Assembly (NCBI GenBank): GCA_025504975.1
Contig: JANUWI010000013.1
Coordinates: 372,001-436,000 of the forward strand
DNA length: 64,000 nucleotides
Direction: 5' to 3'
Source: Plenodomus lindquistii
Lineage: Eukaryota > Ascomycota > Dothideomycetes > Pleosporales > Leptosphaeriaceae
The notes under the pieces are model-generated. The model was given only the letters and a program-made list of their open reading frames with translations. It did not search any database and was not told where the DNA came from. Both the position numbers and the translations under genes were made by a program. Of the stretch, positions 37,007 through 47,580 are shown one piece after another (position 1 is the stretch's first letter; each line of letters opens with the position of its first letter).

Positions 37007-37851
37007 TGTTACGTATCGAATGTCCATATAATCCCAGGCAAGGTTCTATGATTCAGCCCAGATCTCCACCAATCATTACACTGTCTATCTTCCCAATCCC
37101 GTGTATTGCAGGTTGCATGACCGCACAGCTTCCCGGCGCGTGCTGCGATAAGCCGCCGGTTCGTCGGCGAATTTGACGATAGCAGCAAGGCGCTCCGGTA
37201 ACTTACACGTGACCGGGCCGCTCACGAGAATGATTGTCGAGAATCCTCTTGATGGATGGACCGTACGTAATCATGCTTCCTCACGTCTGACAGGTGTTTG
37301 TGTCTGGTGGATCGACAGATCGGATTGGGTCGAGCTTGGATCATTAATCATACACAACTGATAAGGTTATTGAGTTAAGAGTCGGAGTTTTTGAGGACTC
37401 CGCTGGCCATGTGTTGTACTTACACTCAGCTCAATTGAGCATGTAAACAGCCCCATGATTACCATTTCCTCCAACAACGTCAGCCGCTTGCAATGCCCAC
37501 GAACCGAGGGGTGGTCGAACATCGAGCAAAAGGCGACACTTCGTTGTCATTGGATAGAAACAATGGAATTCCCATGTGATAGTGGAACAGGTGTATCTCA
37601 ACATATGCGGAATTTCCGCCAGCGACACCGAAGTTCACCCCCCAATACGAAGTAACTCTTCCTTGAGCCATGTCAGGTGGCGAAAGGTGCAGTCTTCATA
37701 TGCTCAGAACACAAATGAGAATCTAATTCTGAAGTCTGCCTGAATTATTGTGCCAGTGAACAATGCTTGACGACTCGCAAAATCATGAAGTTGCAAAACG
37801 GTTGTAATTATTCGTCATCGAATCATCGCTTCCCGCTTTATGCTACCTATG
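37007..37851. other. Gene-less spacer between convergent genes
   Basis: There are 845 bp between the 3' ends of the flavoenzyme (+) and dehydrogenase (-) genes. It is long for a convergent spacer in this window. It contains the 19-bp palindrome at 37208 and weak minus-strand coding-like stretches (37671-37431) in two frames. I recognise no protein. A decayed or very short gene is possible. Confidence 0.4.
37208..37226. promoter_or_regulatory. 19-bp palindrome, candidate Zn2Cys6 operator
   Basis: CGTGACCGG-G-CCGCTCACG is an inverted repeat of two nine-base arms about one central base, with a single unpaired position. The arms carry CGG and CCG triplets. The same two arms occur separately in the promoter of the cluster regulator. 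It is not in front of any gene I can call. Confidence 0.4.
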
Positions 37852-39088
37852 CTAATTCCATTGAATAACAGGCTTAACCACTTTGCCCGCGTGAAGATCG
37901 TGTATAGCATCTGCGAAGTTTTCGATAGGATACGTCCTGCATATACGCTCCAACGGGAATCTGCCTTGTTGGTGCAGATCGATGAGTTGTGGGATGAATA
38001 CCGGCGGATACGATTCACCCTCACCAACAGCGACGAGCCTTTTAAGGTTGAATGTAAACTTTAGAGGGTCGATCTTGATTTGAGAGTCAGGCGGTGGTAC
38101 GCCCACCATTGTGGCAGTGCCGTCTAGCCCCACACAAGCCACCATATCTTCTATGACGGGGAGTTTGCCTGTGCAATCTATCGCATACTGGACCCCTCCG
38201 TCCGTGATTTTATGGATATCTTCAACAATGTTCTTCGAGTTGCGAGAGTTGATCGTTACTGTAGCACCCAGCTCTTTGCTTACATCAAGCTTCTCGTCGA
38301 CGACGTCGATGGCGATGATGGATTTGACGCCCAAATGCTTGGCTGCCATGAGAGCCGACAGTCCTACGGTACCGAGACCGAATATCGCAATGGAATCGTC
38401 AGGTCCGGGCTTAAGGACGTTGAGTACAGTTCCTGCCCCGGTCTGAACGCCACAGCCCAATGGCGCATATAGATTCATCTTGTCTGGATTCGGACACTTG
38501 ACCACACTTCTCTCGTTCACAACGCTCATCCTTGCGAATGAAGACTGTCCGAAAAATTGGCTCCTGACCGGGACGCCTTCTTTCGTGCGCGCGGGCATGC
38601 TCCCGTCGCTGGTACGAACAGCGCCCAGATTAATGGCGTAGTTCGAGGGACATGAGACTGGGCGATTGTTGGTGCAAGGCTTGCATGTTCCGCAGGAGCT
38701 GAAGGAGAGCAGTACTGCATCGCCGACTTTAAGGCTCTGATCCTTGACGGCCGAGCCAATTTCACGCACATAGCCGGCGCCTTCGTGTCCCAAGATGGCG
38801 GGGAATCCTACCATCAGCAGTCCTTGTTGCGCGACAAGGTCGGAGTGACCTATGCGGTCTCAGTACGCCTCAGGAAGCTTTTTGTGAGAACTTACAGATC
38901 CCAGAGTACTTCATTTCTATGAGAAGCTCATCTGGGCGAACCTCGTCGAGGATGACGGGCTGCAGAGTGAAATCTCCCTTCGCCTCCTGGACTACTAAAG
39001 CCTCCGTTTCGAGATTTCGCATCGTGCTGGTTGTTGCATGCCCGTTGGCCATGGATATGCTAGGTGATTGAGGTTTGTGTTGGCTCAA
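37852..39088 (-). CDS. Zinc-dependent alcohol dehydrogenase (class III-like MDR)
   Basis: Exons 39088-38896 and 38849-37852 give 396 residues. Catalytic zinc ligands are visible as YSGICHSD (C64, H65) and LGHEGAGYV. The structural zinc lobe is present with C116, C119, C122 and C130 (SCGTCKPCTNNRPVSC). The cofactor fold reads IFGLGTVGLSALMAAKHLG followed by IAIDVVD; the acidic D favours NAD over NADP. The length and both zinc sites resemble long-chain, benzyl or formaldehyde/S-hydroxymethylglutathione dehydrogenases. A plausible cluster role is oxidation of the aldehyde released by the two demethylating oxidases. That is inference. The start could also be M at 39052 (MANGHATT), 12 codons in. 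Confidence 0.9.
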
Positions 39089-40476
39089 TTGTCTAATGGT
39101 CCGAATTGAAGTGTCTCTAGGAGAATTATGGGTTTCTGGCCGGCTTTATACACGGATTCGGGTAGCATATAGCCGTAAGATGGAGAGACACCCTGGAGGA
39201 GTTCGGACTGTGGAGCAAATATGTCATCTTCAGGGTATTGGCACGGCGGTCCGTGTCCCTAATAAAGTGCGACAAATCAATAATACACTTTCAACAAGTT
39301 CTGATGCAGCTATTCGTTGAACGTCAGTAGGGATGCAAACTGACGTACGCATCCCCTCTACTCAAGCGTCCCAGTAGCCCTCAGGTGCCCCAGTCTCGTT
39401 ATTTGCTTCCAAGATCAAACTGTCTGGTCCCACTCTCCCCACATACAAGATATTTATTTGCACGTCGGTTCGCACCCCTGTAGCGCCCGAATAATACACT
39501 GTGGCAGCGCTAATTTAGCAATGTATTCTAGAATTCAAAGCTTACTACAAAATTAGGTATAGACTTGCTCTAATTCCGCTAGAGATAAGCAAAAATTAAT
39601 ACAATATCGAGTATCGCGGCTGACTAACTAGTAGGGGTGTGAACCGATATGTAAATACCCTGTACACTGGGCAAGCTCATTGTATGGACGAAACTACCGT
39701 GACCATGTGACTGTTGAACTTTTGGTAATCACTAAGCTTACAGCCTGACAGGTACATAGTACACTGGGGTACCCGTCCGGGGTTGGTGGGGACCGTGGGG
39801 TACGCGGGTATGCATACCATTAGCAGATACATAGATGCTTCCGCCAGGTGCCGTGATTGGCCAGCTAGTACAACAGCCAGGTATTGGTACCCATGTACAT
39901 TACACGTCAAACGCGGGGTTAGGGCCGACCAAGGAGCTCGGCGTTCTTAACAGCAAGCGTTGTGTGTCAGTAAGACTTCGTCATTTTCAAAATATCAACT
40001 CCTGGCTTTCGGGGTTGGTAGAGCAAGGGTACCGGTATGTCGGCTAGGGTCAGGCTGGTTAGGGCTAGGCTTCTTAGTAAGGGTTGGAAAATGTATCGAT
40101 AAATGGAGATGGGTGAAATAGGTAGACGATAAGAATTCTGGGCGACATATAGCAACTGCTCTTGCTTGACACGCCGGCTAAGAACTCCACGGGAGGTACG
40201 TGTGCCGTGGCCTCCCTACCCCACATTCAGAACTTGGCAGCTGGTCACTAGACGTCACTTGAGAGATCTCAGTAATATGTAGAGTACCGACGCGGGTACA
40301 CTGGTTTCCGCGCTGCCGGAAGTTGAAACACTACCTATATTAGCGATGTGCGGCAAATATTTCACCCGCGGTGACAGGCTTCAATGAAAAATGGAGTATT
40401 CAAGACACAAGACCACGCGATAACATCTTGAAGATTGATCAATGGCTTCGATTGATCTGAACGATGAGAAGTCTAT
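39089..40476. other. Gene-less, partly AT-rich spacer
   Basis: This 1.4-kb stretch lies 5' of the dehydrogenase and 3' of the phosphatase-superfamily gene. About 39510-39660 is AT-rich. About 39750-40090 has repeated GGGTAC and GGTTAGGG-like words but no regular array. No gene, terminal repeat or transposase remnant is recognised. Confidence 0.4.
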
Positions 40477-43398
40477 TCATTTCGTCTCCCACCAATGCTT
40501 ATGTTTAATCTGTCCCCTACCACCCCTCTCAGCACCCCCTCTCCCTGTACTCCTCGCCACACCCCAATATCCCCATTTTGAACGCTGATTCCACACCCAC
40601 CAGCGCCCCAGCTCCTCTGCTAAAATCACCCAATCCTTTGCTTTCACGCCGTGTCTGACTTTGACGATTGCAATTAGCTCGTCCATCGTCCAGGCGATGA
40701 CGGGTTCGATCTCGCCCGGGTCGGCGAAGAGGTCGGTGAAGCGCAAGGGGATGGCTGAGCAGAGCGGTAGGATGAGCCGGTAAGGTGTGGATGCGTCGGC
40801 GATTGCGAGGACAGAACCGCCGGGGTTAATGGCGGAGAAGTGGAAGGGCTGGAAAAAGGCTGGAGCCTTGGATCCATCTTCGAGTATGACGCTGTAGTCA
40901 ATGTTGCGGATCATGGAGTTGCCCTGGTAGAGAGGGAGCATGGCACGGGCGGTAGCGGCGGCTTCGGTAGTGAGAGAGTCGGTCTCGGCTAGGAGATCGA
41001 GGATTGTGGGGATGATGGACATCTGGGTCGTTGATGCGCTGATGTGAAGGCGTGGCAAGTCTGGGTGAATAAAAAGTAGGGGGACGGCAAAGTTAGAGAT
41101 GTGACCATTGTTCACGGCGGATGTGCTTTTGTCGACTGAGTTGAAGGCGAGCCCGTGATCTCCTGTCATAACCACAAGGGTGTTTTGCAGTGCGCCAACA
41201 TCGTGCAGCATCTCGAAAATGTCGGATATCCAGCCGTCCTGATACTTGATGGTATTCAGATAGTCGTCGAAGTTGTCATGCGGACGCCAATGCTGTTGAC
41301 TCAAGTACTCCTGCCTACCTTGCCAATCCTTTGGCGTTGCGAAAGGATGATGCGGCGAGCTTGTGAGATGCGAAGCAAACACTCGCTTGTTCTGCTTCTT
41401 CCCATCCACGAACAGATCGCGAAGATAATCCAGTGTTTCGGTCTCAGGGAAACCAAAGTAGTTGACCCACGGCTGCTTGGGAGGAAAGTGTTTTGACCGC
41501 TCATCTGATATTTGCGGCTCGGCAATTGTATGCCGGAAGCCCATGCGCTCGTTCAGAAGGTCTTGGTTGTCAAATTGATCCGTGACTGACTGGACGAAGG
41601 CTGACGTCCATTTTGCACTGCGGAAGTCGTCTGACTCCTGCGCAATGTCCGAGTCTTTGCTGAATTGGTCCATGATGTGTGGCAGACAGGCTTGGTATAT
41701 GCGACCACTGGTCTCTTCCGTGAAATCGACTGGAAGTGGCTCCACTCCACAGTGGCTGCTGACGAGACTTTTGAGAGTATATGCAGCCTGCGTGATCGCC
41801 CCTTTTACATTAACACCGCCCATACCAGCTTTAAATGCCAACTGCCAAGACTTTTCTGGATCAGATGTCTCGCTGACGTCGAATCCTGTTGACTCGCCAG
41901 TTAAGAAAGCTGCAGTCTTCGTCAAGTCAGCAAGCTTAGCATCGAGCTCTGCAGTCGCATTCGGTGAGCTGTAGGACGAAAGAATCGTCTTGTAGGCGCG
42001 ACTGCCCTTTTTAAGAGGGAACATGTCTTTTCGAGTGCTTTCCAGTGTCAGAAGTAGAACATTCTTGATTTCAGGCTTCTTGGTTTTGATGGCATCTGCG
42101 ACTTCCTCGACGATTGACGCTTCAAGGTTCGAGAGCTTGAGAGGATCGCACCGAGGCCCATATCCTCCATGATGTCCATGGCCAGCATGTTGGGAAGGTC
42201 CGGAATCGAAGTCAGGATCATATGGTCTGTGTTCGGGTTCCCAGGATTCCGGACGTTTATGCGGTTTGTCGTGCGGAGGTGACCCGTGAGGTGGTGGTCC
42301 ATGTGGCGGCGGCCTATGAGGTGGATGCGCAAAAGCTGCTCTCCTGTGTGGTCCGTCGTCTCCAGGTGTCTCTAGCCATTCAGGTGGCCCAGGCTTGTTC
42401 TCCCTGCCACACGATGGTGATTGTGGCATCCAATCACGAGGCTGCGTATGATTGTAAAAAGCCGTGAATCGCTCAAATGGAAAGATTGGCCGCTCAATCG
42501 GGTGAGCTAGGCAGAACTCAGAGTTGATGGGTTGGAACCAGGCAGCCTCAATCAGGGTGATTGGTATTGACCCAGACATATGCGCATATGGTGGAGATTT
42601 AGGCCTGACGATCTGGAGTATGACCACGACCATGATTGCTGTGATGGTTGTAAAGGACACAGCAATAGCACTTCTTGTGGTCGGCGTAGCCTTGGTAATC
42701 GTCGTGGTATCTGGAAAATGTCCCCGCCCCTCCACGGGTGATGGACTGCGGCTTTCGTCCAAGGAGATGAGCGGTACCTGAGCTTCGTCGACTTTTGGTG
42801 CATTGCTAAGTAGTCCGTAGCCGTGACGGAACGAGGCGCCAATGCGGTCCAGGACGTAATCCACAGCATCGTAAAATTTCGGGGTTATGACCCATGCAGT
42901 TGCGAAGAGCACACCAAAGGTCAAGCTTACAGCTGGGAGTCCAGAGAGAAGTAAGCCAAGACCTCCGCTACCGCCAAGTACCCTTCCAGCAGCCATCCAT
43001 TGGATCTCACCTCCGGTTTCTGCAAAAAAAGCTATCTGGGAAGATGCACACCCTGCCGTGAAAAGTCTGTGTCAAACAGACGTTAGTCGCCATGATTGGA
43101 TGTGTTGTGGTACATTCAGTGTGGTTGAGACTTACGCAAGTAACCCCCCAATAAGCCTTCTGTAGTTTGACGGTTGGCCGCCATGTTGAGTGAATATGAA
43201 TGCCTTGCTGATGACTAACAACAAAATGTCTTGCAAAAGGAAAGTTGGAAGGTAAAGGATGTAGAGGAGTATAGGTAGTGAGGAAGCGTGACTTCCGAGA
43301 TGCAGTAATTTAGCGACAAAGTAGGACACGAAGAAGAGAGAGAACTGGTGCTTAGGCCTAGACAGGGCCTGAACAGGGCCTAGAAAGTTGAACTGCAT
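40477..43398 (-). CDS. Membrane-anchored alkaline-phosphatase/sulfatase superfamily enzyme, LTA-synthase-like
   Basis: Exons 43398-43136 and 43066-40477 give 950 residues. The first ~220 residues hold several hydrophobic segments (for example SLPILLYILYLPTFLLQDILL and IAVSFTTITAIMVVVILQIV). Then comes a His/Pro-rich low-complexity spacer (repeats of PPHG, about residues 310-350). The catalytic domain starts at NVLLLTLESTRKDMF, whose E matches the first metal ligand. AAYTLKSLVSSHCGVEPLP is the probable nucleophile region, and VVMTGDHGLAF carries the Asp-His metal pair. The topology matches bacterial lipoteichoic-acid synthases and related phosphoglycerol or phosphoethanolamine transferases. 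In fungi such enzymes are poorly characterised; the substrate is unknown. It sits just beyond the cluster and need not belong to it. Confidence 0.85.
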
Positions 43399-43808
43399 GA
43401 CATTTGATCAAAAGGTGGCCGTGGGTATCGTTAGTCAACTGAGGCGCAGAAACAGCAGCAAACTGGGTCGCACATGGCAGACGGAGGGGAATAAAGCGAG
43501 AGAGAGATGAGAAGGTTCAAGCTCTTGCAAACGACGAAAAAGGGCGCGTCCCGCCGTGAGTTTGCATTGCACTGCCTCTGTCAAACGAGGTCCACCTTGG
43601 CAACGTCCCGTAAGTGTCGCGTGCGCCCAACTCGCAAGGGAAAAGAGGCGCGAGTGTCGCGTGCTTGGGGCCTAAAATGGTGTGGATGATCGAGCTGCGA
43701 CATCATTCGAGGGAACTTGCTCGCTCCAGGCCGTTGCGCCACAAATTGGGCTTGAAAATATGGGACGCTCGAGGGAGAAGACCGTGTTGACTCCACAATC
43801 TCCGCTTG

Positions 43809-44123
43809 ATGTTCAGGCTTTTCCTCATTGGTTTGACCCTGGCTAGCGTGCATGGGTCCCGAGGCTACACCACGATGCCGCACGCTGCTACGATCATCAG
43901 GGTCTCGGGATATCACTGTGTACATTGCGAGTTCGAGCAAGAGGCAGATGTACACTGCTACACAAAGGCGGTCGGAGTCCTAGTTGCTGAATGGTATTCA
44001 TTTAGCCGGTCAGTCTTAGACTTCTCGATTAGCACAGGTAAGTGGATGTCTCACCAAAGCGGACATCCTTTGTACACAACTCCAGGCGAGGCTCCCTGCG
44101 CCAATGTGGGCTGTCTAGTCTAG
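43809..44123 (+). CDS. Possible small secreted cysteine-containing protein
   Basis: An open frame of 104 residues starts MFRLFLIGLTLASVHGSRG, a credible signal peptide. The mature part has CVHCEFEQEADVHC and two more cysteines near the end (CANVGC). Small secreted Cys-rich proteins are common in plant-associated moulds. There is no homology evidence, and overlapping frames exist on the minus strand, so it may be spurious. Confidence 0.25.
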   Translation: MFRLFLIGLTLASVHGSRGYTTMPHAATIIRVSGYHCVHCEFEQEADVHCYTKAVGVLVAEWYSFSRSVLDFSISTGKWMSHQSGHPLYTTPGEAPCANVGCLV

Positions 44124-45075
44124 AAGCTCCAGCCTTCCATGCAAGAAAGGGGGCCTACAGCTGTAGTCTGTGAAGCCTCGTGAGTCGTCTTGCCCCCGGG
44201 CCACTTCACCGGTTTCGAATGCGGAGAAGCGGGTCTCGTACCGGCATTCAATCCAGGAAACTTCGTCGGCGGCGATCTTGGACTTTGCCCTGTGGATATT
44301 GCACAGCAAATCTCGCAGACTTGCATTCCCGATCTATTACTATTTTGTGTCGCGAACCCGCGCAGGCTTGCAGGCTACGGCATGTTGTGGGATAGAGCGG
44401 TCTAGACACGCGCTTGGGTTCCCATATGAGGGGTTGTGTGCGCTGCCGCCAAGTCAACTTGTTCAAGCCTTCAAATCCTGCTCTACGGACTGCACCGTCG
44501 ACAAATCGCAGCTTCTAACTTGGGGCTGCTAGTATGCAGCTCGATATCGCCAAGTGGCCCTGAGTTGCGCGCGGTTCTGCCCACTGCACGAGGTCCTCAT
44601 CGACTGATAGATGAGCTGTGCAACGTAGTGGTATACAGTAGGTACATACTGTGTGGAGGTAGGCTAATAGAAGGGCCGATTGGAAAATGACCATATAATC
44701 GCTCAAATTGGATAAAAAGTACCTCGCATGCGGCGGTAGACTACATTGCAAATCAGTTGATACCTGGTTGGCCCTTGCACTAGTTCCACCACTAGGAGGA
44801 GCTCGTTTCCATCGAGTTTAAGGCTACGAGTCTCATTTACTGCAGTCAACATCGTACATAACGAAGCCTATAAAATATCCCCAGATCTACCTGTGGATCG
44901 GTTACGCATTGCACGACGCAAGCCTTGCCATAACCCTTGATGCGAGCTTGGTTCGAAACATGATCGGCGACGAGTGTCGCAATCTTGTCGAAGAGCCTGC
45001 CTCGAATCGGCCCTGCCTCAGGATGTAATTAGTTGACGCACAAAACGTGCAAATTGCGAAAGACTGACGCGCCTC

Positions 45076-45309
45076 ATGATCTTCCAACGTCGATCATCGG
45101 ATCTCGCATACGGTGCACCTTTCAATGAGGAACTCTACGAGACGGCGCCGGTATTAAGTGTTGCTACGGACGAATCAAGCAGTACGGAGGGGAGATTGGA
45201 ATGGCATGGAATAGAGATCAATGGTAAGGGTAGAATCTCTACACATTCAGGTGTCATATCTTGCGGTATAGTGTCAGAGATCACAGAACCGGTGCTGTCT
45301 TGCGAATGA
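45076..45309 (+). CDS. Possible small protein, unknown
   Basis: An open frame of 77 residues (MIFQRRSSDLAYGAPFNEEL...) has ordinary amino-acid composition, about 200 bp downstream of a TATA-like site. No family is recognised and there is no signal peptide. It is listed only as a candidate. Confidence 0.2.
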   Translation: MIFQRRSSDLAYGAPFNEELYETAPVLSVATDESSSTEGRLEWHGIEINGKGRISTHSGVISCGIVSEITEPVLSCE

Positions 45310-45950
45310 GCTCACTTGTTTGGATGCACCCCCAGCACGGTCACGAGAAGTTGCAGTAGTCTCTACGGTCCCTTAAAAGCACAATCATCCATTTCACAGT
45401 GTACCTGTAGCATATCATCTAGTCATAATTTGTTTTGGTCAGCACCTTGCTATACCACCTGCAGTTGTTGCGGTACACACAGTAGTAGATTAAAAGATGC
45501 GAGCTCCTTCGTGTTGACAATTTGGTACTAAGATGTGGAAACTCTGGGACCTATAGACTATTGCATCAGCACCTGCTTTATCTCATATGTAACCATGAAC
45601 TTGGGCGTGCATAATTGCAATCGCCATGGTGATGGTTGATGAAGGATGCTCTACTTCTCCTTCGCGTAAAGTTTCCGTCGCCCACACGGCTGGCTACGTC
45701 ACACCCCACCCCGACTCGACGCGCTCAACTTTCCGCAAACCTCAACTCAATGCCGCAACAACACACAACCATCTCCCCATTAAGCACCTTCTTGATCGTC
45801 TGCCTCTTTGTGCTCGCCCTCTTCCCAGGCATCTTCGTATCCATTTTCTGGTTGCCTTATAATTCCGTAGCCAACTACCTTGTTCCTGCAGTCAAACCGC
45901 GCCACAGTGTCCGGTGTACCAGTCCCAATATCTGCGTCACAACTCCGCCA

Positions 45951-46541
45951 ATGTCTTGGTATGTCCATTCATGCGATTCATACCCACAAGTCGTGATCAG
46001 TGTGGCCTTCCGGCAGCGCGACAGAGCTAATCACGTGACTATAGGTTTCAGAAGTCCCTCACCCTGCCTTCGCGCAGCCGTGGCTCATACCTAGTAACCG
46101 ATCACATCACCAAAGAGCTCCCTCAGATAAAAGAGTACAAGACGGGCTTGCTCAATCTTTTCATCCAACATACGTCGTGTGCGCTTTCGCTCAATGAAAA
46201 CTACGACCAGGATGTGCGCGCCGATATGACAGATGCGCTCGATCGCATTGTACCAGAGGACACGAAGGGAACCGGGCTCTACCGCCACAACGACGAAGGC
46301 AGCGATGATATGCCCGTACGTGTGATTGTGATGAGAGATGCAGCAGATGATGGCCAGGTGATCTGGAGCTAACGAATGGCAGGCACACGTAAAGTCGGCC
46401 TTGATTGGGGCTAGCGTCACTATTCCCATTACAAATGGTAGGTTGAATACTGGAACATGGCAGGGCATTTGGTACCTTGAGTTTCGCGATGTCAAGCACA
46501 CGCGGAAGGTGGTGGCGACGATTCAGGGCGAGAAGATGTGA
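45951..46541 (+). CDS. YjbQ/UPF0047 family protein
   Basis: Exons 45951-45958, 46045-46315 and 46383-46541 give 145 residues, typical for this family found in all domains of life. The start MSW is split by the first intron and continues FQKSLTLPSRSRGSYLVTD. Core motifs are present: LLNLFIQHTSCALSLNENYD, HNDEGSDDMPAHVKSALIGA and LNTGTWQGIWYLEFRD. The E. coli member has thiamine-phosphate synthase side activity; the physiological role is unsettled. The upstream frame stays open for about 100 codons and would add a hydrophobic helix (STFLIVCLFVLALFPGIFV), so a longer membrane-anchored form is formally possible. The short start agrees with the family. Confidence 0.88.
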
Positions 46542-46950
46542 GGTGGAACAAAGCACAATGCGTTGTACTGGATCCGCGAGATGATACAATTTGACACATG
46601 CTCACGATGGCCTTATGATCAGTACTAGTTAATCAGGATGGATGCCTAAATTGTGTGTCTTGTGATGTCCTTATCACAAATCAGATACCCACGTGCTGCT
46701 TGGACTCTTTCGTCTGCACCCGCCGCATGGACGTTGCCAAATGCGCTAACACATACACACTGCCGCTACTGCGATGTGCACCCCTGGTCCCAACCGCCCT
46801 ACCTACGCTAGCCATCACAAGTAGCAGAAACGCTTCTAGGATGGTATGTACAGATACGGACTAAACATTACAGCCTTCGAAGGGGCATTGCAAGTTCGTC
46901 TAGCTCCCATGTACCCAATGAGCCACACCAAATATCCAAAAGCCCAACCT
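46542..46950. other. Intergenic between convergent genes
   Basis: There are 409 bp between the 3' ends of the YjbQ-family gene (+) and the decarboxylase-like gene (-). Nothing further was recognised. Confidence 0.5.
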
Positions 46951-47580
46951 TCACAACTTCAGTCTCTCCCACTCCTCTCCCTGCGGAAACCCCAAATGAA
47001 ACCTCCCGCACTTTGCAAAACTCAGTATCGCCTCATCATCCATTCTGAAATCCTCAACCTTCCCTCCAACCTCCTCATTCGCATCGAGCAAAACCGCATG
47101 AATCCTAGGCCCACTGATACCCTTCATCCACTCGGGCACAACAAACCCAAACATCGTCCCATCAATCGCAGACCGACTCGGCCCATCGCTAAACTCTACG
47201 GAATCAAAGCGTCCGGCGATGAGGAAGGGCATTAGGGTGTTTACGCCTTTTGCGGGGCCAAAGTCGTCGCTGCTGACTAGGGCGTCGAGAGAGTCGCTGG
47301 TTATGCCGCCGATTTTGGCTTTGAAGCTGGGTTCGTAGTGGGTTACCATTGCGAAGGGGAGTTTGGAGTTTGAGGGTGCGGGGGTTGCGGCCCCGGTTTT
47401 GGAAATGGTGTAGGCGCGTGAGGAGAGGAGGAGCATTAGGGTGCCGTCTTCGTAGGTGCCGATGCCGTGGGTGCCGTGGGTGGTTAGGTCTGAGGTCCGG
47501 GGCTGGCCGGTGGTGAAGCCCGCGTGGAGGGCAGAGAGGGTGGCGAATTGGTAGATGTCGTTTGGAATTGAGGGGGACAT
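46951..47580 (-). CDS. Acetolactate decarboxylase-like protein, altered metal site
   Basis: A single exon of 209 residues. The start NDIYQFATLSALHAGFTTGQ and the following THGTHGIGTYEDGTLMLL match the alpha-acetolactate decarboxylase fold (acetolactate to acetoin). GTMFGFVVPEWMKGISGP is the conserved segment just before the zinc site. The bacterial zinc ligands lie in a YHLHF...GGHV pattern. Here the aligned sequence is RIHAVLLDANEEVGGKV, so one histidine remains and two are replaced (V and K). The protein is also shorter than bacterial enzymes (about 240-280). I infer that it may lack the classical activity or bind another ligand. The alignment was made by eye. Confidence 0.75.
   Translation of the reverse strand: MSPSIPNDIYQFATLSALHAGFTTGQPRTSDLTTHGTHGIGTYEDGTLMLLLSSRAYTISKTGAATPAPSNSKLPFAMVTHYEPSFKAKIGGITSDSLDALVSSDDFGPAKGVNTLMPFLIAGRFDSVEFSDGPSRSAIDGTMFGFVVPEWMKGISGPRIHAVLLDANEEVGGKVEDFRMDDEAILSFAKCGRFHLGFPQGEEWERLKL

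Larger units (their letters stand above)
43399..45950. other. 2.5-kb gene-poor region
   Basis: The region lies between the phosphatase-superfamily gene and the YjbQ-family gene. Two small open frames (43809-44123 and 45076-45309) are the only candidates. A TATA-like CCTATAAAATA lies near 44867. No repeats or mobile-element features were recognised. Confidence 0.45.

Noticed and set aside
39900..40090. Interstitial telomere-like GGTTAGGG words
   Set aside because: There are only two or three isolated copies with no array, which is not enough for a telomeric relic.
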